From Cylindrotheca closterium (taxonomy: Eukaryota > Bacillariophyta > Bacillariophyceae > Bacillariales > Bacillariaceae), in the NCBI GenBank assembly GCA_933822405.4, contig CAKOGP040001758.1, positions 391,007 to 455,006 on the forward strand: 64,000 bases of DNA, in the 5' to 3' direction. Position numbers and translations under genes: made by a program. Under the pieces are notes generated by a model, which ran no database searches, was not told the origin of the DNA, and saw only the letters and a program-made list of their open reading frames with translations. How positions within the stretch are numbered: position 1 is the stretch's first letter; each line of letters begins with the position of its first letter. Shown here one piece after another: positions 9,991 to 20,312 of this stretch.

Positions 9991-10528
9991 ATGACCCTAT
10001 CATCCAAAGTTGAAGATTTACACGCTCAAACACTCCTTGATGCGACCGGAGATGTGGCAGCAGGACCTCCAATGGTTCGTATCGCTCGAGCAGCACAGCG
10101 GACCAAGATGGCGGCAGAAAGAATGCTACAGGCAGGGGGCTATTGTGGAAGAGGAGCTCGGAAAGCATGTAGCCTTTGGAGCTAGAGTGACAGCCGATGT
10201 AGTTGGTGACGCAAAGAATGTGGTGTTGGAACCCCCAGCATGGCTTGGGCCAGCTACGTCTGCTGCTCTCGCTACTTCTCTAGAGGCAGCTCTTGCCCCA
10301 GCAAACGATCAATTGGACAATATCGAAAGTCGGTTGGGCAATATTGAAGCTAGACAGAACAATGCCGTTGCCAATGAGTACGCTGATACTTTGAAGCCAC
10401 TTTTGAATGCTGATGGAGGTATCTATTCGATTTTCGATTCAATACCATCATACTTCCCTATTACTTCAAGGTGTGGAAACTTGTTGAAATCAAGACACAT
10501 GCTTCCTTTACAGAACTCCGTGGATTGA
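9991..10528 (+). pseudogene. Small hypothetical gene with a +1 frameshift in a G run
   Basis: The frame opened by the ATG at 9991 reads sensibly (SKVEDLHAQTLLDATGDVAA through AAERMLQAG) until a run of five G at 10135-10139. The protein then continues in the next frame as AIVEEELGKHVAFGARVTAD and a heptad-like LDNIESRLGNIEARQNN segment, ending by 10528. Four G instead of five would join the two halves smoothly. The C-terminal region from about 10420 looks degenerate. The product would be a soluble, partly coiled-coil protein of under 180 residues. I do not recognise a named function. A sequencing error, a recent null allele or an older pseudogene are all possible. Confidence 0.5.
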
Positions 10529-10800
10529 AATTTGGTCTTCGAGATGATGATGGTCCAGGTAGTCGAATTCAATGCATTCGCACTGCGGCCCCACGTTGCG
10601 TGCCGTCATCGCGCATCTATTGGTATTATTGTCACTATGATACCAATCAACTGAATAATATGAAAGTAAGCACCTGCGACTATAGTGCAGTGTGACAAGC
10701 ATATGATTTAGAAGAAGAAGAAAAAGGGCTTGTCATATGTTCCTCTACGTGATATGAAAGTGGAAGCGTCCCTTTGAGGCACAAGATCAAAAATCCCGTG

Positions 10801-12399
10801 ATGGGAAGCAGACGAGTTCCACCAAAACGAAGGTCCTGTAGTCGGTTGCTCATTCCTTTGGTTACAATTCTGACACTCTTGGCAGCTTGTTTGCAAATCA
10901 GGATGATATTTACGACGGCGGAGGACAAGACTGGAGTGCTGTCCGAAAACACAATTCGCGGACGAACGAAGGTTGTCCTTTCATCATCGTCACTGGTTTC
11001 GACTTTTGACAGCGGCACCAAAGTCAATCATGCAGAAGCACAGTTACAATACGATCGAGGAATGGACCCCACAATTAAAGCGTCTCGGAATGTAGGAGAC
11101 ACTGTCGGGGAGACCACTACCAGGGAGGGAAATAGGAGTACCTCGGAGATGACATTCGCAACGATACTGCCACGGCAAAACAAGGATACGATCATTCAGG
11201 CTCGAGAAGTTCTTCCATTGTGTGAATTTGAAACTGTCAACAATACCTGTGCTTGGACATTTGCCAAGAATACCAGTATTTTATTTGATTGCAAACAAAA
11301 CCCATTCCTTCCGAAATGTGAATTGAATTGTTTTGATGCGCCAACGCAGGAACATCCTGCAGCGTCGTTTGCTGCATTGGCAAACGAAGAGAAACATAAT
11401 AATCAATTTTCGAATGCAGAAGAAGTGTTTGAAATCTTTTCAGCTGCGGGTGACAAGCTCCAGGGAAGTGACAAGCTGTGGCCTCCCCTTGGATGGGGAG
11501 GGAATTGGGTAGAGGACAAGAATTATTGCGAAGCAGCCAACAACACTGCCGGTGCCTGTCTATTTGGCAAGCATCGTTACGTTTTGAACGCAGATGGTGA
11601 CATGGCTACCATTTGGACGAAGGATGAAGCTTGCCAACTCCTAAAGTCCAGGAATATCACTAAAATACAACTGATTGGAGATTCATTGATACGGCATTTG
11701 TCACAATCGCTAGTAATTATTTTGAAGGGCGACTATGATTTTCAATTTGGTCGCAAGGATTGTTTTGGAGACCGAGCGTTCTCCGAAAAGGGTTGCCGTG
11801 GTTTTGGTGTGACCAGTGCGTGCTATGACGATGAAGTCAAGAAAAGTGGTGGCATCTTGATCAAGTACGAAATAACAGAACCAGTGAATTGGAGAATTCC
11901 AGCACTCGAAACCGCCCATCACTTCCGGAGCAATCGAGGTAGTACTCTTTTCTTTTATGGCATTGGGAACCACCCAGCAACTGCCCAGCATGGCCTGAAA
12001 GAACGGTACGGTATTCTCAATGCAGCTGAATATTTGTTTCGACGATGGGGTCTACTGACGTCTAAGTTCTGGGGTCCCTCGAACCACCTGGTGTGGGTTC
12101 CACCTCATTACAAGTTGCGAATTGGCCGGACTGACGAAACCAACCAACGCGTCTACCAATTCCTGATTGGTTCGCACAATTACTTTCAATCTTTGGGCGC
12201 CAGAACCCTCAACACCTTTGACATGACTCGAACGATGGCGTCATTCTTCTCGTTTGACAATGCTTCCAAGAAGTTTTACTCTCGAGAAACCTGCAAAGCA
12301 ACTGATGAGACCTGGGACGGCTTCCATTATAGCCGCACAGTCAATTTGTGGAAGGCGCATCTGGCACTGCAACAGTTCCAGTCATCACTTATGGAGTGA
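10801..12399 (+). CDS. Golgi type II membrane protein with PC-esterase (GDS...DxxH) fold, likely polysaccharide O-acetyltransferase-like
   Basis: 532 residues from the ATG at 10801; the frame upstream uses only non-ATG codons. A short basic tail ([12 protein letters not shown]) precedes a signal-anchor ([18 protein letters not shown]), fitting a type II Golgi protein. The lumenal part has a Cys-containing region ([14 protein letters not shown]), then a GDS catalytic block ([16 protein letters not shown]) near residue 291 and a C-terminal [13 protein letters not shown] near residue 505. GDS plus DxxH is the Ser/Asp-His pattern of the PC-esterase superfamily (plant TBL/PMR5, animal CASD1), whose members acetylate glycans. 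Enzyme activity and substrate are inferred. It is convergent with the glycosyltransferase gene, with 91 bp between stop codons. Confidence 0.7.
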
Positions 12400-12490
12400 A
12401 AAGTATACTCGTTCTAAAACGGCTTGTTGTTGGTGCGAGTCTCTGCCATTGAGTAGGGAGGGAAAGAGACATGGGACATGGGTGTCAAGT

Positions 12491-14689
12491 TTAGTTGAGG
12501 TGGACCTTTCGAAGAATTCTTTTTTTGTTGGCGCCTACACCAATGGAGAAAATCAACAGAAGCAGCAGCGTCCATACATTGCCATTGCGTTTGCTGTCCA
12601 CTGCCTCCAAGGGCAATCCGATATTTTGGTATACTTGGTCGCTGAGAACAACCGCATCCTTCTGCCGGAGAATGATACTAGAGTCGTCAGTCTTCGCCGC
12701 TTCAATCATTCTTCTCGGAAACCGCTTAAATTGACGAACCATTTGGCCAGGCTTCTTGAATGGATGCATAGTCACAACACGATGCAAGTCATCTCTGTGT
12801 ACAAAATCCTCATCACCAAAATAGTTGTTCGCAAACACCCGATTTCGATGGTATTCTTCGTCATTGTCAAAGCAGCCAATGCCTGTGGCTTTGGTGATGC
12901 AAATTGAAATGACAACATCCGAGTGCCATACGGCTTTCTTGTGCGGGGATCTGCTGATCTCATTGACACAATCGTCGAATCCACGAGATGCTTCTGCCAA
13001 TGCCTCCTTTGACAGAATGTACCCAGGTCCACCGAGACAATAAGGCTTCTCCAGACCTGCGCTTCGGATTCCTTCTCGGTCTTTCTTCCTTCCAAATCCA
13101 CGATCTCCCCAAAATTGATAAGCTTTTGAACTATTGTGGTGGTATGCCAAGAACCTTAGAAAACCATCAAAGTTGACATATGAGTCGTCATCAACTTTCA
13201 TAATGTAGCCAATCTTTGCGTCACGTAAGGGTCCTTTTGGGCTTTGAACCATTCGATTGATAGTTTTTAACATATTCACATTCTTTCGGACTGGTGGATA
13301 TTCATCATCGGCAACTTCTTGCATTACCACCAGCTGCTTCGAATCTTGAATGCCACCAAGGCGAAGCAATTCGCTTTCCGATACAGTTCCATTGCCAACA
13401 AAATAGCGGACGTGGATGTTGGGCAACAAATTGCTCGATTGACCCCAAGATTCACGAATAGCAGCAACTCGAGACTCCAAATTTTGACGCGAAGTGACCA
13501 CTGCTAAAAAGACGTCCCCATCGTACCGGTTCCTACCAATTATGGCATTGAAGGCAGTCTCATTCTGGCTGCGAAGACCCCTTAGATGCTGCCCCATCTC
13601 CGGCTCTAATTTAGTCTGATCCTTTGGATTGAACCTTTGCACCAACCCGTAATCTTTCATTCGTACGACATTCAATCCTCCGCGCTGGCAAGAAACAAGT
13701 CCGTCTTCGAGTTCAGCAGGTGTTCCGCCCATCATCATTTTCGATCCATCAGCTCCCGATATCGCATATGCTTGGAAGGTATGATTCGACCATACGCCCC
13801 TGTGGTGATCGTGCGGATCCCTTAGCTTCAACCCTTGATGGGAGTAGTATTCCAATTCCAACTGGACCAATTCCGGATTATACTCTGACCAAACAATAGG
13901 AATATACGCCGAATGACTAGAGTGAACAAATTCAGTTGCATGGTAGAGAAAACTTGGTGACACTGAGTGTCCGACATCGACTACAGCTATCATGCAGTCG
14001 GCTTCGGTGCACGTATTTTGATGCAAAAGAGATATGGCGTTGGCTCGAGAATATTTGGTGGTACTCTCTCCTGGCACATCCACAATGACCACTTCCTCTG
14101 GTTGCAGTCTTGTCAGATCTAAAACAAGCTTCCGCAGCTCAGTAACAGGTGCAGAAGCAATACCACTGCCGTATCGTGTCAAGAGGAGCCGGATGGCGAG
14201 GTTCCTTCCCTTTGGTAAAGACTTTGGTATGGTTCCAATGGTACTTCCAAGATGCTCACAGAACCTATCAAGCTCCTTCTCTTCCGTTGCGGATATTGGA
14301 AGCACAATATCTAGTCTTTTAAACTTGGAGTCATAAATCTTGTAATTGGTTGTCGCGAGTGTGTCAACTTTGGCCCTTCCGTCAAAGTATCCATGAACGG
14401 ATCCTGTGCCATCGTTGGCAATGGCCGAATACCAGGCGCTTTTGGAACAGGACGAACACTTGTAAACATCGAGTTTACTCTTGCATTTGGGACAAGAAGT
14501 GTGGAATCGATCTTGAATCGCCTCAATGACAGATTTCTCCCTCTTGGATAACTTTTTGTCACCATGGACATTTCCAAAAGGCTCCAACTCGAACACAGAT
14601 GATGATGATGATGATCCTGTCGAGGACACCCACGGCCTTTCCAATACTTGCGATGAAATTTGGACTTCCTTTCCTTGTCCTGGTTCCAT
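12491..14689 (-). CDS. Two-domain glycosyltransferase: CHGN/GT7-like followed by GT31-like
   Basis: 732 residues from the ATG complementary to 14687-14689. Residues 66-81 hold a small CxxC-x8-CxxC zinc-ribbon-like motif. A first GT-A-like domain spans about 130-385, with VVDVGHSVSPSFLYHA at 236-251, GVWSNHTF, GG-x5-ED at 321-329 and NVVRMKDYGLVQRF; this resembles the chondroitin N-acetylgalactosaminyltransferase (CHGN) domain, but the DxD has become DVG. The second domain (about 390-640) is beta-1,3-galactosyltransferase/Fringe-like (GT31): TSRQNLESRVAAIRESWG, VDDDSYVN at 499-506 and CLGGPGYILSK. The N-terminus has no signal-anchor; instead a hydrophobic LLLLLIFSIGVGA segment lies at the C-terminus. 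Animal chondroitin synthases have these domains in the opposite order. The product is likely a Golgi polysaccharide polymerase; the sugars are unknown. Confidence 0.72.
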   Translation of the reverse strand: MEPGQGKEVQISSQVLERPWVSSTGSSSSSSVFELEPFGNVHGDKKLSKREKSVIEAIQDRFHTSCPKCKSKLDVYKCSSCSKSAWYSAIANDGTGSVHGYFDGRAKVDTLATTNYKIYDSKFKRLDIVLPISATEEKELDRFCEHLGSTIGTIPKSLPKGRNLAIRLLLTRYGSGIASAPVTELRKLVLDLTRLQPEEVVIVDVPGESTTKYSRANAISLLHQNTCTEADCMIAVVDVGHSVSPSFLYHATEFVHSSHSAYIPIVWSEYNPELVQLELEYYSHQGLKLRDPHDHHRGVWSNHTFQAYAISGADGSKMMMGGTPAELEDGLVSCQRGGLNVVRMKDYGLVQRFNPKDQTKLEPEMGQHLRGLRSQNETAFNAIIGRNRYDGDVFLAVVTSRQNLESRVAAIRESWGQSSNLLPNIHVRYFVGNGTVSESELLRLGGIQDSKQLVVMQEVADDEYPPVRKNVNMLKTINRMVQSPKGPLRDAKIGYIMKVDDDSYVNFDGFLRFLAYHHNSSKAYQFWGDRGFGRKKDREGIRSAGLEKPYCLGGPGYILSKEALAEASRGFDDCVNEISRSPHKKAVWHSDVVISICITKATGIGCFDNDEEYHRNRVFANNYFGDEDFVHRDDLHRVVTMHPFKKPGQMVRQFKRFPRRMIEAAKTDDSSIILRQKDAVVLSDQVYQNIGLPLEAVDSKRNGNVWTLLLLLIFSIGVGANKKRILRKVHLN

Positions 14690-16227
14690 CTCTTGTATCC
14701 CCTATCTACCTCAAAAGATCGGCTTCCATCTCATGTCTCTTTGTTTGTTGGATATTGCTGAGATGTATTATGATGGGTTGATGCGATGTATGTTTGTCTC
14801 TGCTGAAGAGCCGACTATTTCGAATTAAATGTATTACTCGAATGGGTCGAACCCACTCCGAGGCAAAGCAGTCAGTGCAGCGCGCAGCGCAGTACTTTGG
14901 GAGGGCTATGGTTGTGTCAGTGTCTATGCACCATGCACCATACTCTCCTACTCTCTCTGTCAAATTCAGCGCAAGACTCTCCAACAGCGTTGGAAGAAGG
15001 CATAAGCAAAATCTATTTATTCATGATGTGGGTTTAAAATCTTAGTTTCATTCTCATCCTGCAGTCGAGGGGGATCTTTTTACTCTGGTCTCGGTCATTT
15101 TCAACTCCGAGTCTGGAATCACCTATCAATGACCACACGTGCATCTACATTGAGAATATCTTTTTTGCTTCTCGTCGGGCTCTTGTTGCTTCGGGTTGAA
15201 GGCGGCATGCTTCAGTTCTCCACCACCAAAGATGTGAAGGCTACCCAAGATTGTTCCATCTACTAGTAGCTATTGTACATACCAGTTTTATCAGTGGCTT
15301 CATTACTGTCGCCAAATCAAGAGATCTATTTCATACGCCTCCCTCAACTCCATCACACGGTATATCTTCGCTGACTTCTCACTTCTTTGGCACGAAAATT
15401 TGAGACGTCGCTTCTCATGCCAGGCATATATAATACCGTTGATGCGATACATGATACGTGCCAATGCACATGGTGAGCGCATGGGTCTCAATCAGAAGTC
15501 TCTGATGTCGTTGATGTCTTGGATGTCTGTTAGACACTATTTTGTGGACGCGCACCAACCAGGACTGACCACGACCCGAATAGCGAACGTGGAAAATGTT
15601 TTTGGCGAGGGTCCGCAACCCCACACATAGAGGCCGTCCCTATGTAATGTGAGAATTAGGAGAATCAGGTCATGTGTTTGGAGTTTGAATCTCCGTAGAA
15701 AATTTACGTAACCAGGACTGGCCCCTCTCGAGATTCCCACTGGTATATTGCTACGTCGTTCAACGGTAGGAAATGGATTAACGGTCACCATGCAATCGAC
15801 GCGGCGAACGAACGTCACAGAAAGAGATGGAGGAAATTTCCCATGACTGGAATCTGATCGGTCTCGCCTGTTTCTGGTACATTTGTACAGACGAAACATC
15901 GTGGCGTTGATGTGTCGAAAGTGACCCCCATAAGTATTGACTATAATAATTTAGCCACGATTCCAACTCACCTTTCCTGCAAACACATTTCTCTTCATCA
16001 ACACGGAAGGCGCTTCTAACAGTTGAATCACTTGGGCGAGCACGCAAAAAAATTTCACTGAAGAGTCGTACATTGCTGCACATACAACACACATTCATTC
16101 ACGCCAAGACAAACAAACTCTTGCTCTCTTCTCTTACACTTGCGACTTTTCGTCCCAACAAAAGAAACAAATAGTAATAGTCACAAATCCGATCCCCCGA
16201 GTCATACATCAAAGCTTCACTTCTCCT
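14690..16227. other. Large intergenic region; one small secreted-peptide frame, otherwise empty
   Basis: About 1.5 kb between the starts of a minus-strand glycosyltransferase and a plus-strand zinc-module gene. The only frame with protein-like features is the 45-codon signal-peptide frame at 15129-15266, listed separately. A stem-loop is visible at 14848-14873 (CTCG, TGGGT-CGA-ACCCA, CGAG). Other open frames on both strands lack ATG starts or protein-like composition. Confidence 0.45.
15129..15266 (+). CDS. Possible small secreted peptide or first exon of an unseen gene
   Basis: A 45-codon ATG-to-TAG frame whose first 25 residues form a textbook signal peptide: basic start (MTTRASTLR), hydrophobic core (ISFLLLVGLLLLRV), then EGG as a plausible cleavage site. 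The remaining 20 residues (MLQFSTTKDVKATQDCSIY) contain one cysteine. It may be a tiny secreted peptide, the first exon of a spliced secreted protein, or the stub of a decayed gene. I see no convincing downstream exon. Supported only by the signal-peptide composition. Confidence 0.3.
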   Translation: MTTRASTLRISFLLLVGLLLLRVEGGMLQFSTTKDVKATQDCSIY

Positions 16228-17742
16228 ATGCCCAACATGGTTCCTATCAACTATCAACATGCCGTGCAAGAATCACATCTTCGTCGCCTGGAACAACAAC
16301 AGCATCATCAACAACAACAACTAGTCTCTGCTTTCTCAGCCTATGCTGGAAGACCAATTTGGATCCCCTCCATGGTCAGCGTTCCCGCATCAGAACCGTC
16401 TTTCCTATCGTGCCAAACAACGCAAACGCGTCCGCCGTGTCCTCCTACGGCCACTGCAGGAGTCGCAGCACAAAGCACTACTACTACTAACACCGCAAGA
16501 CCCATGGCAACGCCATCGCAAGCACAAACAACGCAAACACAGGCACAACCAGCCCCAAGTGCCGATGAAGTCTGTGCTGCTAGCGTCTTGATTAGCTTTA
16601 CTCCCAAGGAAGGAACTACCGTTTCCAATGCTCCAAGCCCGGTTCCGAGCATGGTGAGCGAAGCTGTGGTAATGCCAAAGAGCCTTCGAGACTCTCCTGG
16701 ACATGTCACGGATTCCTGCACTTCCAGTGCCGCTTCGGCTTCCAACTCTTGCAATGAGGAAGACGCGAGTGTCTGTCATTCCGCGGCTCTAGGATCCACG
16801 GCTGAAAATTTTCCCAGCTATCCTCCGGATCAAAAGTGGCACTCGGGTTGCATTTCCCTCTCTCTTCCAGAAGACGAAGAGGTCCTTTCTCCTCTGCATT
16901 GCTTCATGAGACGCTATTGCGTAGAAGCTTTTACCGCCGCTCCTCAAGATGTTGCCACTCCTCGCTATGGCAAGTCTCACGGACTCAAGGTGGTGACTGG
17001 ACAAGTAGGGATTCGCTGCATGTACTGCAAGCATCGCCCTGTCGGCAAGCGTCCAGAACGTGCCGTCTGCTATCCATCTTCTCTCAAGAATATTTACCAT
17101 TCCATTGAAACATGGCAACGCCGTCACTCTTTGGTTTGTCCCGACATTCCATCCTGGGTTCGCCAATCCATGGTGGATTTGATGGAATCCTCCAAGTCAA
17201 GAGCTGGTGGAAGACGTCAATATTGGGAAGATTCTGCCACCCGCTTGGGCATGGTGGACACTTCCAGTGGCGTCCGTTTTATCCGCCAACCAGGTGCTGT
17301 GGAGACTGCTCCTTCCATCAACCCCACTGGCTTTGTTCCAAACAAGGTAGTGGCAGACGATGACAAGGAAATGGTCACGGACTACTTGTTCTTGCTCATG
17401 GATCAAATGGAAACTTGCCAGTTCACGGAAGAAGACCGCAGTGGTGGCCGATCCAAAATCAAGAACAACACGGTTGGCTTTCCTGGAATGCAATGCAAGC
17501 ACTGTCAAGGCAAGGCGGGCTTTGGCCGCTACTTTCCCTCTTCGGTCAATGCTCTCGCATTGGCCAACAGCGACCGCAATATCAACAATCACTTGCAAAA
17601 GTGCCGTCGCTGTCCTACGGAAATCAAGCAAGAGCTGGCCCGCCTTCAGAAGGATTCCACTCAAGGCAAGAATCGTCGTGGACTTCGCAAACTTTTCTTT
17701 CGAAGAGTCTGGGAGCGAATCCATGGACCGATGGATGCCTAA
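16228..17742 (+). CDS. Protein with two C-x2-C...H...C zinc-binding-like modules
   Basis: 504 residues from the ATG at 16228. A Gln/His-rich and Ser/Thr-rich N-terminal half without order is followed by two related modules. Module 1 (about residues 250-310) has IRCMYCKHRPVG, AVCYPSSLKNIYHSIETW and RRHSLVC. Module 2 (about 405-475) has MQCKHCQGKAGFGRYFPSS, LALANSDRNINNHLQKC and RRCP. Both keep the order Cys-x2-Cys, an aromatic-Pro-Ser-Ser, an N-x2-H and a final Cys, as in a zinc-binding fold duplicated within the protein. I recall such proteins as common in diatoms but without an assigned function. A nuclear, DNA- or RNA-binding role is a guess from the zinc ligands and the disordered N-terminus. 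Confidence 0.72.
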   Translation: MPNMVPINYQHAVQESHLRRLEQQQHHQQQQLVSAFSAYAGRPIWIPSMVSVPASEPSFLSCQTTQTRPPCPPTATAGVAAQSTTTTNTARPMATPSQAQTTQTQAQPAPSADEVCAASVLISFTPKEGTTVSNAPSPVPSMVSEAVVMPKSLRDSPGHVTDSCTSSAASASNSCNEEDASVCHSAALGSTAENFPSYPPDQKWHSGCISLSLPEDEEVLSPLHCFMRRYCVEAFTAAPQDVATPRYGKSHGLKVVTGQVGIRCMYCKHRPVGKRPERAVCYPSSLKNIYHSIETWQRRHSLVCPDIPSWVRQSMVDLMESSKSRAGGRRQYWEDSATRLGMVDTSSGVRFIRQPGAVETAPSINPTGFVPNKVVADDDKEMVTDYLFLLMDQMETCQFTEEDRSGGRSKIKNNTVGFPGMQCKHCQGKAGFGRYFPSSVNALALANSDRNINNHLQKCRRCPTEIKQELARLQKDSTQGKNRRGLRKLFFRRVWERIHGPMDA

Positions 17743-18039
17743 CTACCTGCAGCAGTATGCGCACGCAGCGAGTGTACACTATATATGACGAACTGTGTAT
17801 GTGTGGTGTGAGCATGATATATGCATGTTGTATGAGGTTTTCTATAGAATATTATGAATCATCCATTGCTCTGGGGAATGCGCATGATTTCAAAAAGACC
17901 AAAAAAGAAGAAACTTCCATTGATACCTATATATATACAAAAACAACTACCTATAATAGACAATAGACAAAACTTTCATTATAACTTTTCATTTCTAGAT
18001 TTTGAGTTATATTGCAGATAGATAGATATGTCTATGGAT

Positions 18040-19980
18040 TCATCGCAGGTTCATGGAATCACGAAATACAGTCTTGATGATTTCCAGTGACTTGGACTCG
18101 TACTCGTTAGAGCGTTCCAAGTCTCCTTGTTTTCGCAATGCAAGGGCCATTCCCTTGTAGGCATCGGCAATGTCCGAGTGATGATTGTTGTCACCATATA
18201 CCTTCACATAGACTTACAATGCCTTTTGATAGGATTCCAAGGCTTTGTCAAGGTGGCTATTGGCCAAAAAGGCATCGCCCTTACGACAATGGGTATCTCC
18301 AATGGAAGCATGTGCTGGTGAAAGGATTTTGGATTTGAGTTGCAAGGCCTTGTCCAACATTTCCATACATTCTGCAAAGTTTATAGTGCGGAGTATATTG
18401 CCCATGTTATGGTAAATTTCGGCCACTTGAATGTGCTCTTCTCCGAGTTGCTTTTTCATCAGTTCCAAGGCTTTTGTATTCATTGTCATTGCTTCTGGGA
18501 AGCGCCCCTGGTCATAATACACCAGAGCCATGCTCCGATAAGTTTCTGCCACGGATGGGTGGTCCCCGCCGTATGATTTTTCATAATTGACGAGGATTCT
18601 TTGGTACAACTCCAGCGCTCGGTCAGTTGAATCGGAGTACCATCGCGAGATTTGCATATGTCTTGGTCACTGAGGGGTGATCTGATGTCTTATAATGTTC
18701 CTTCTTGATTTTTAGAGATCGCTGGAAATGCAGTATAGATCCACGAAGGTCAGCTTGCTGTTCAAAAAGTAAGAGCCCCATCTCATTGTAAATGTCTGCC
18801 AAAGACACGCCGCCCTTTTGCATAAAGGACCAGTCCAAAGAGTATCGATATGCTTCTAGCCCTTCGATTGGATCTTCCCCAGAATTCTCCAACCGAATAT
18901 CTATTGCCTTTTGATAGAATTCCAATGCTCGTTCTACTTGACCTAGCTGTTTCAATGTGCCTGCCACAAAGTAGTAAACATCTGATAAGAAAACATAATC
19001 TTCTCCATTCCTCAATGTTTCGAGCACCAGCACTCGCTCCCAAACTTTGAGTGCCCACTCATGTTCACATAGTTGTTCTTCAAATAGCTTTGCCAGTCGC
19101 CTCAGCCTTGATCTATCTTCTTCTTCACTTTGTTGCAACAGGTCGTCCAAGAAGGATTCGTTCACCACGGCCACACCTTTACCAATCAACTTTAAATCGT
19201 TCAATCGTTCCTCCAGACTACCAGTCGCCCCCGAAAAGTAAGACCGAAAGTACTCATAGTAATTGTGCGTCATCAAAGTGTAATCCAAGCATTGGATGGC
19301 TCGATGGTGCACTTGAATCTCACAAATGTGTTGAAAGCCGCCGCCACCATCGAGTTGAATGTGAAAATTAAGGTCTCGATATCCAGTCAAGGCGGGAATC
19401 TGAAATCGATTTTGAACCTTGACAATGTGAAAGGTTTCGTCTTGCTCTAAAATATCAATGCATTTCAATACTTGATCCGCAGACTGGAACAAGATGCTAC
19501 ATCGAAGAACATCATACAACCATGCAATACCTGGACCAGGTACGCGGCCTGAATAGTCATCCTGAGCTTTGCGGCTGGCTCTTTCTCTGCCCTTGAGCTC
19601 TGGGAGCTTTATCTCAACAGTATCTGGATCGTCGCTGAGACTTTGGCAGACTTGTTGCACCAGCTTCTCGACCTTTTCTTTCAAAATGGGCCGAGTAATG
19701 TGGGCGGCCTCATACAACTCATTCATATCTTCCACTGGCTTTCCAGCCAGTGATTGTTGCTGATACTGGGCTTTGAATCTGCATGGCCCGCCATCTTCAA
19801 TCCCATCCGAATCGTTCTGGATGGAGCGTGCTCGGATGCGCTGAAACTCGTCCACTTCCAAGTATATTTGGCGTCCATTTGTTCCCGACAATCCAGATAA
19901 CTATTGAGCGTTTGAAGGAACTCTTTGGTTTCCGGTCTCAATTCTGACGTCATGCTGCGAGACACGCCGCTCAGTTGCAT
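18040..19980 (-). pseudogene. RelA/SpoT-like plus TPR (kinesin-light-chain-type) gene with two frameshifts and a stop
   Basis: Read on the minus strand, the ATG complementary to 19978-19980 opens a frame (MQLSGVSRSMTSELRPETKE) that must shift near 19870 to continue in the main 422-codon frame. That frame encodes a RelA/SpoT-like nucleotidyltransferase region (YDVLRCSILFQS, GYRDLNFHIQLDGG, HICEIQVHHRAIQC, HNYYEYFRSYFSG) and then TPR repeats. A second break near 18633 (an apparent loss of about 8 bp between NLAMVLRF and TDRALELYQ) moves the TPRs to another frame. A TAA at 18214-18216 replaces a residue in SYQKAL-VYVKVYGD, after which the frame stays open to a TGA at 18040-18042. Three independent lesions suggest a pseudogene. 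An intact family member would be a soluble TPR protein of unknown function; whether the nucleotidyltransferase fold is active is uncertain. Confidence 0.7.
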
Positions 19981-20312
19981 CTTATAGTCTTATACTTTTA
20001 AATGAATGGTGTACTATTGATGGATGGATAGCCATTGCAAACAATAACACTCATGTTCAAGAATGTTATCCTACTGTTTGAAATCTTTTTGTCCTGCCGG
20101 TATCTTTTAGAGGTTCGCCAGTACCTCTTCGACGTCAGCCCGCCCATCCGTTGCCACTGTCTCCAACCAAAATCGAAAATGAAAAACCAGAACGGAAAAT
20201 AAAAGGGAGATAAAACAACAACTTGAAGTCCAACACAGCTACAGCATACGGTAGTAGGTATAATAGTTCCTGAAGTCAACGACAACAGCATCATAGAAAA
20301 TTTATTTTTAAC
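19981..20312. other. Divergent promoter region
   Basis: About 330 bp between the TPR pseudogene start and the RRP36 start. No gene or repeat seen; it should contain the RRP36 promoter and leader. Confidence 0.45.

Noticed and set aside
14848..14873. CTCG/TGGGT-CGA-ACCCA/CGAG stem-loop
   Set aside because: Resembles the SLC35F-side hairpins in plan, but the flanking blocks are not shared, so I do not count it as another copy.
16341..16754. 137-codon minus-strand frame opposite the zinc-module gene
   Set aside because: Antisense shadow of the Ser/Thr/Gln-rich N-terminus of that gene.
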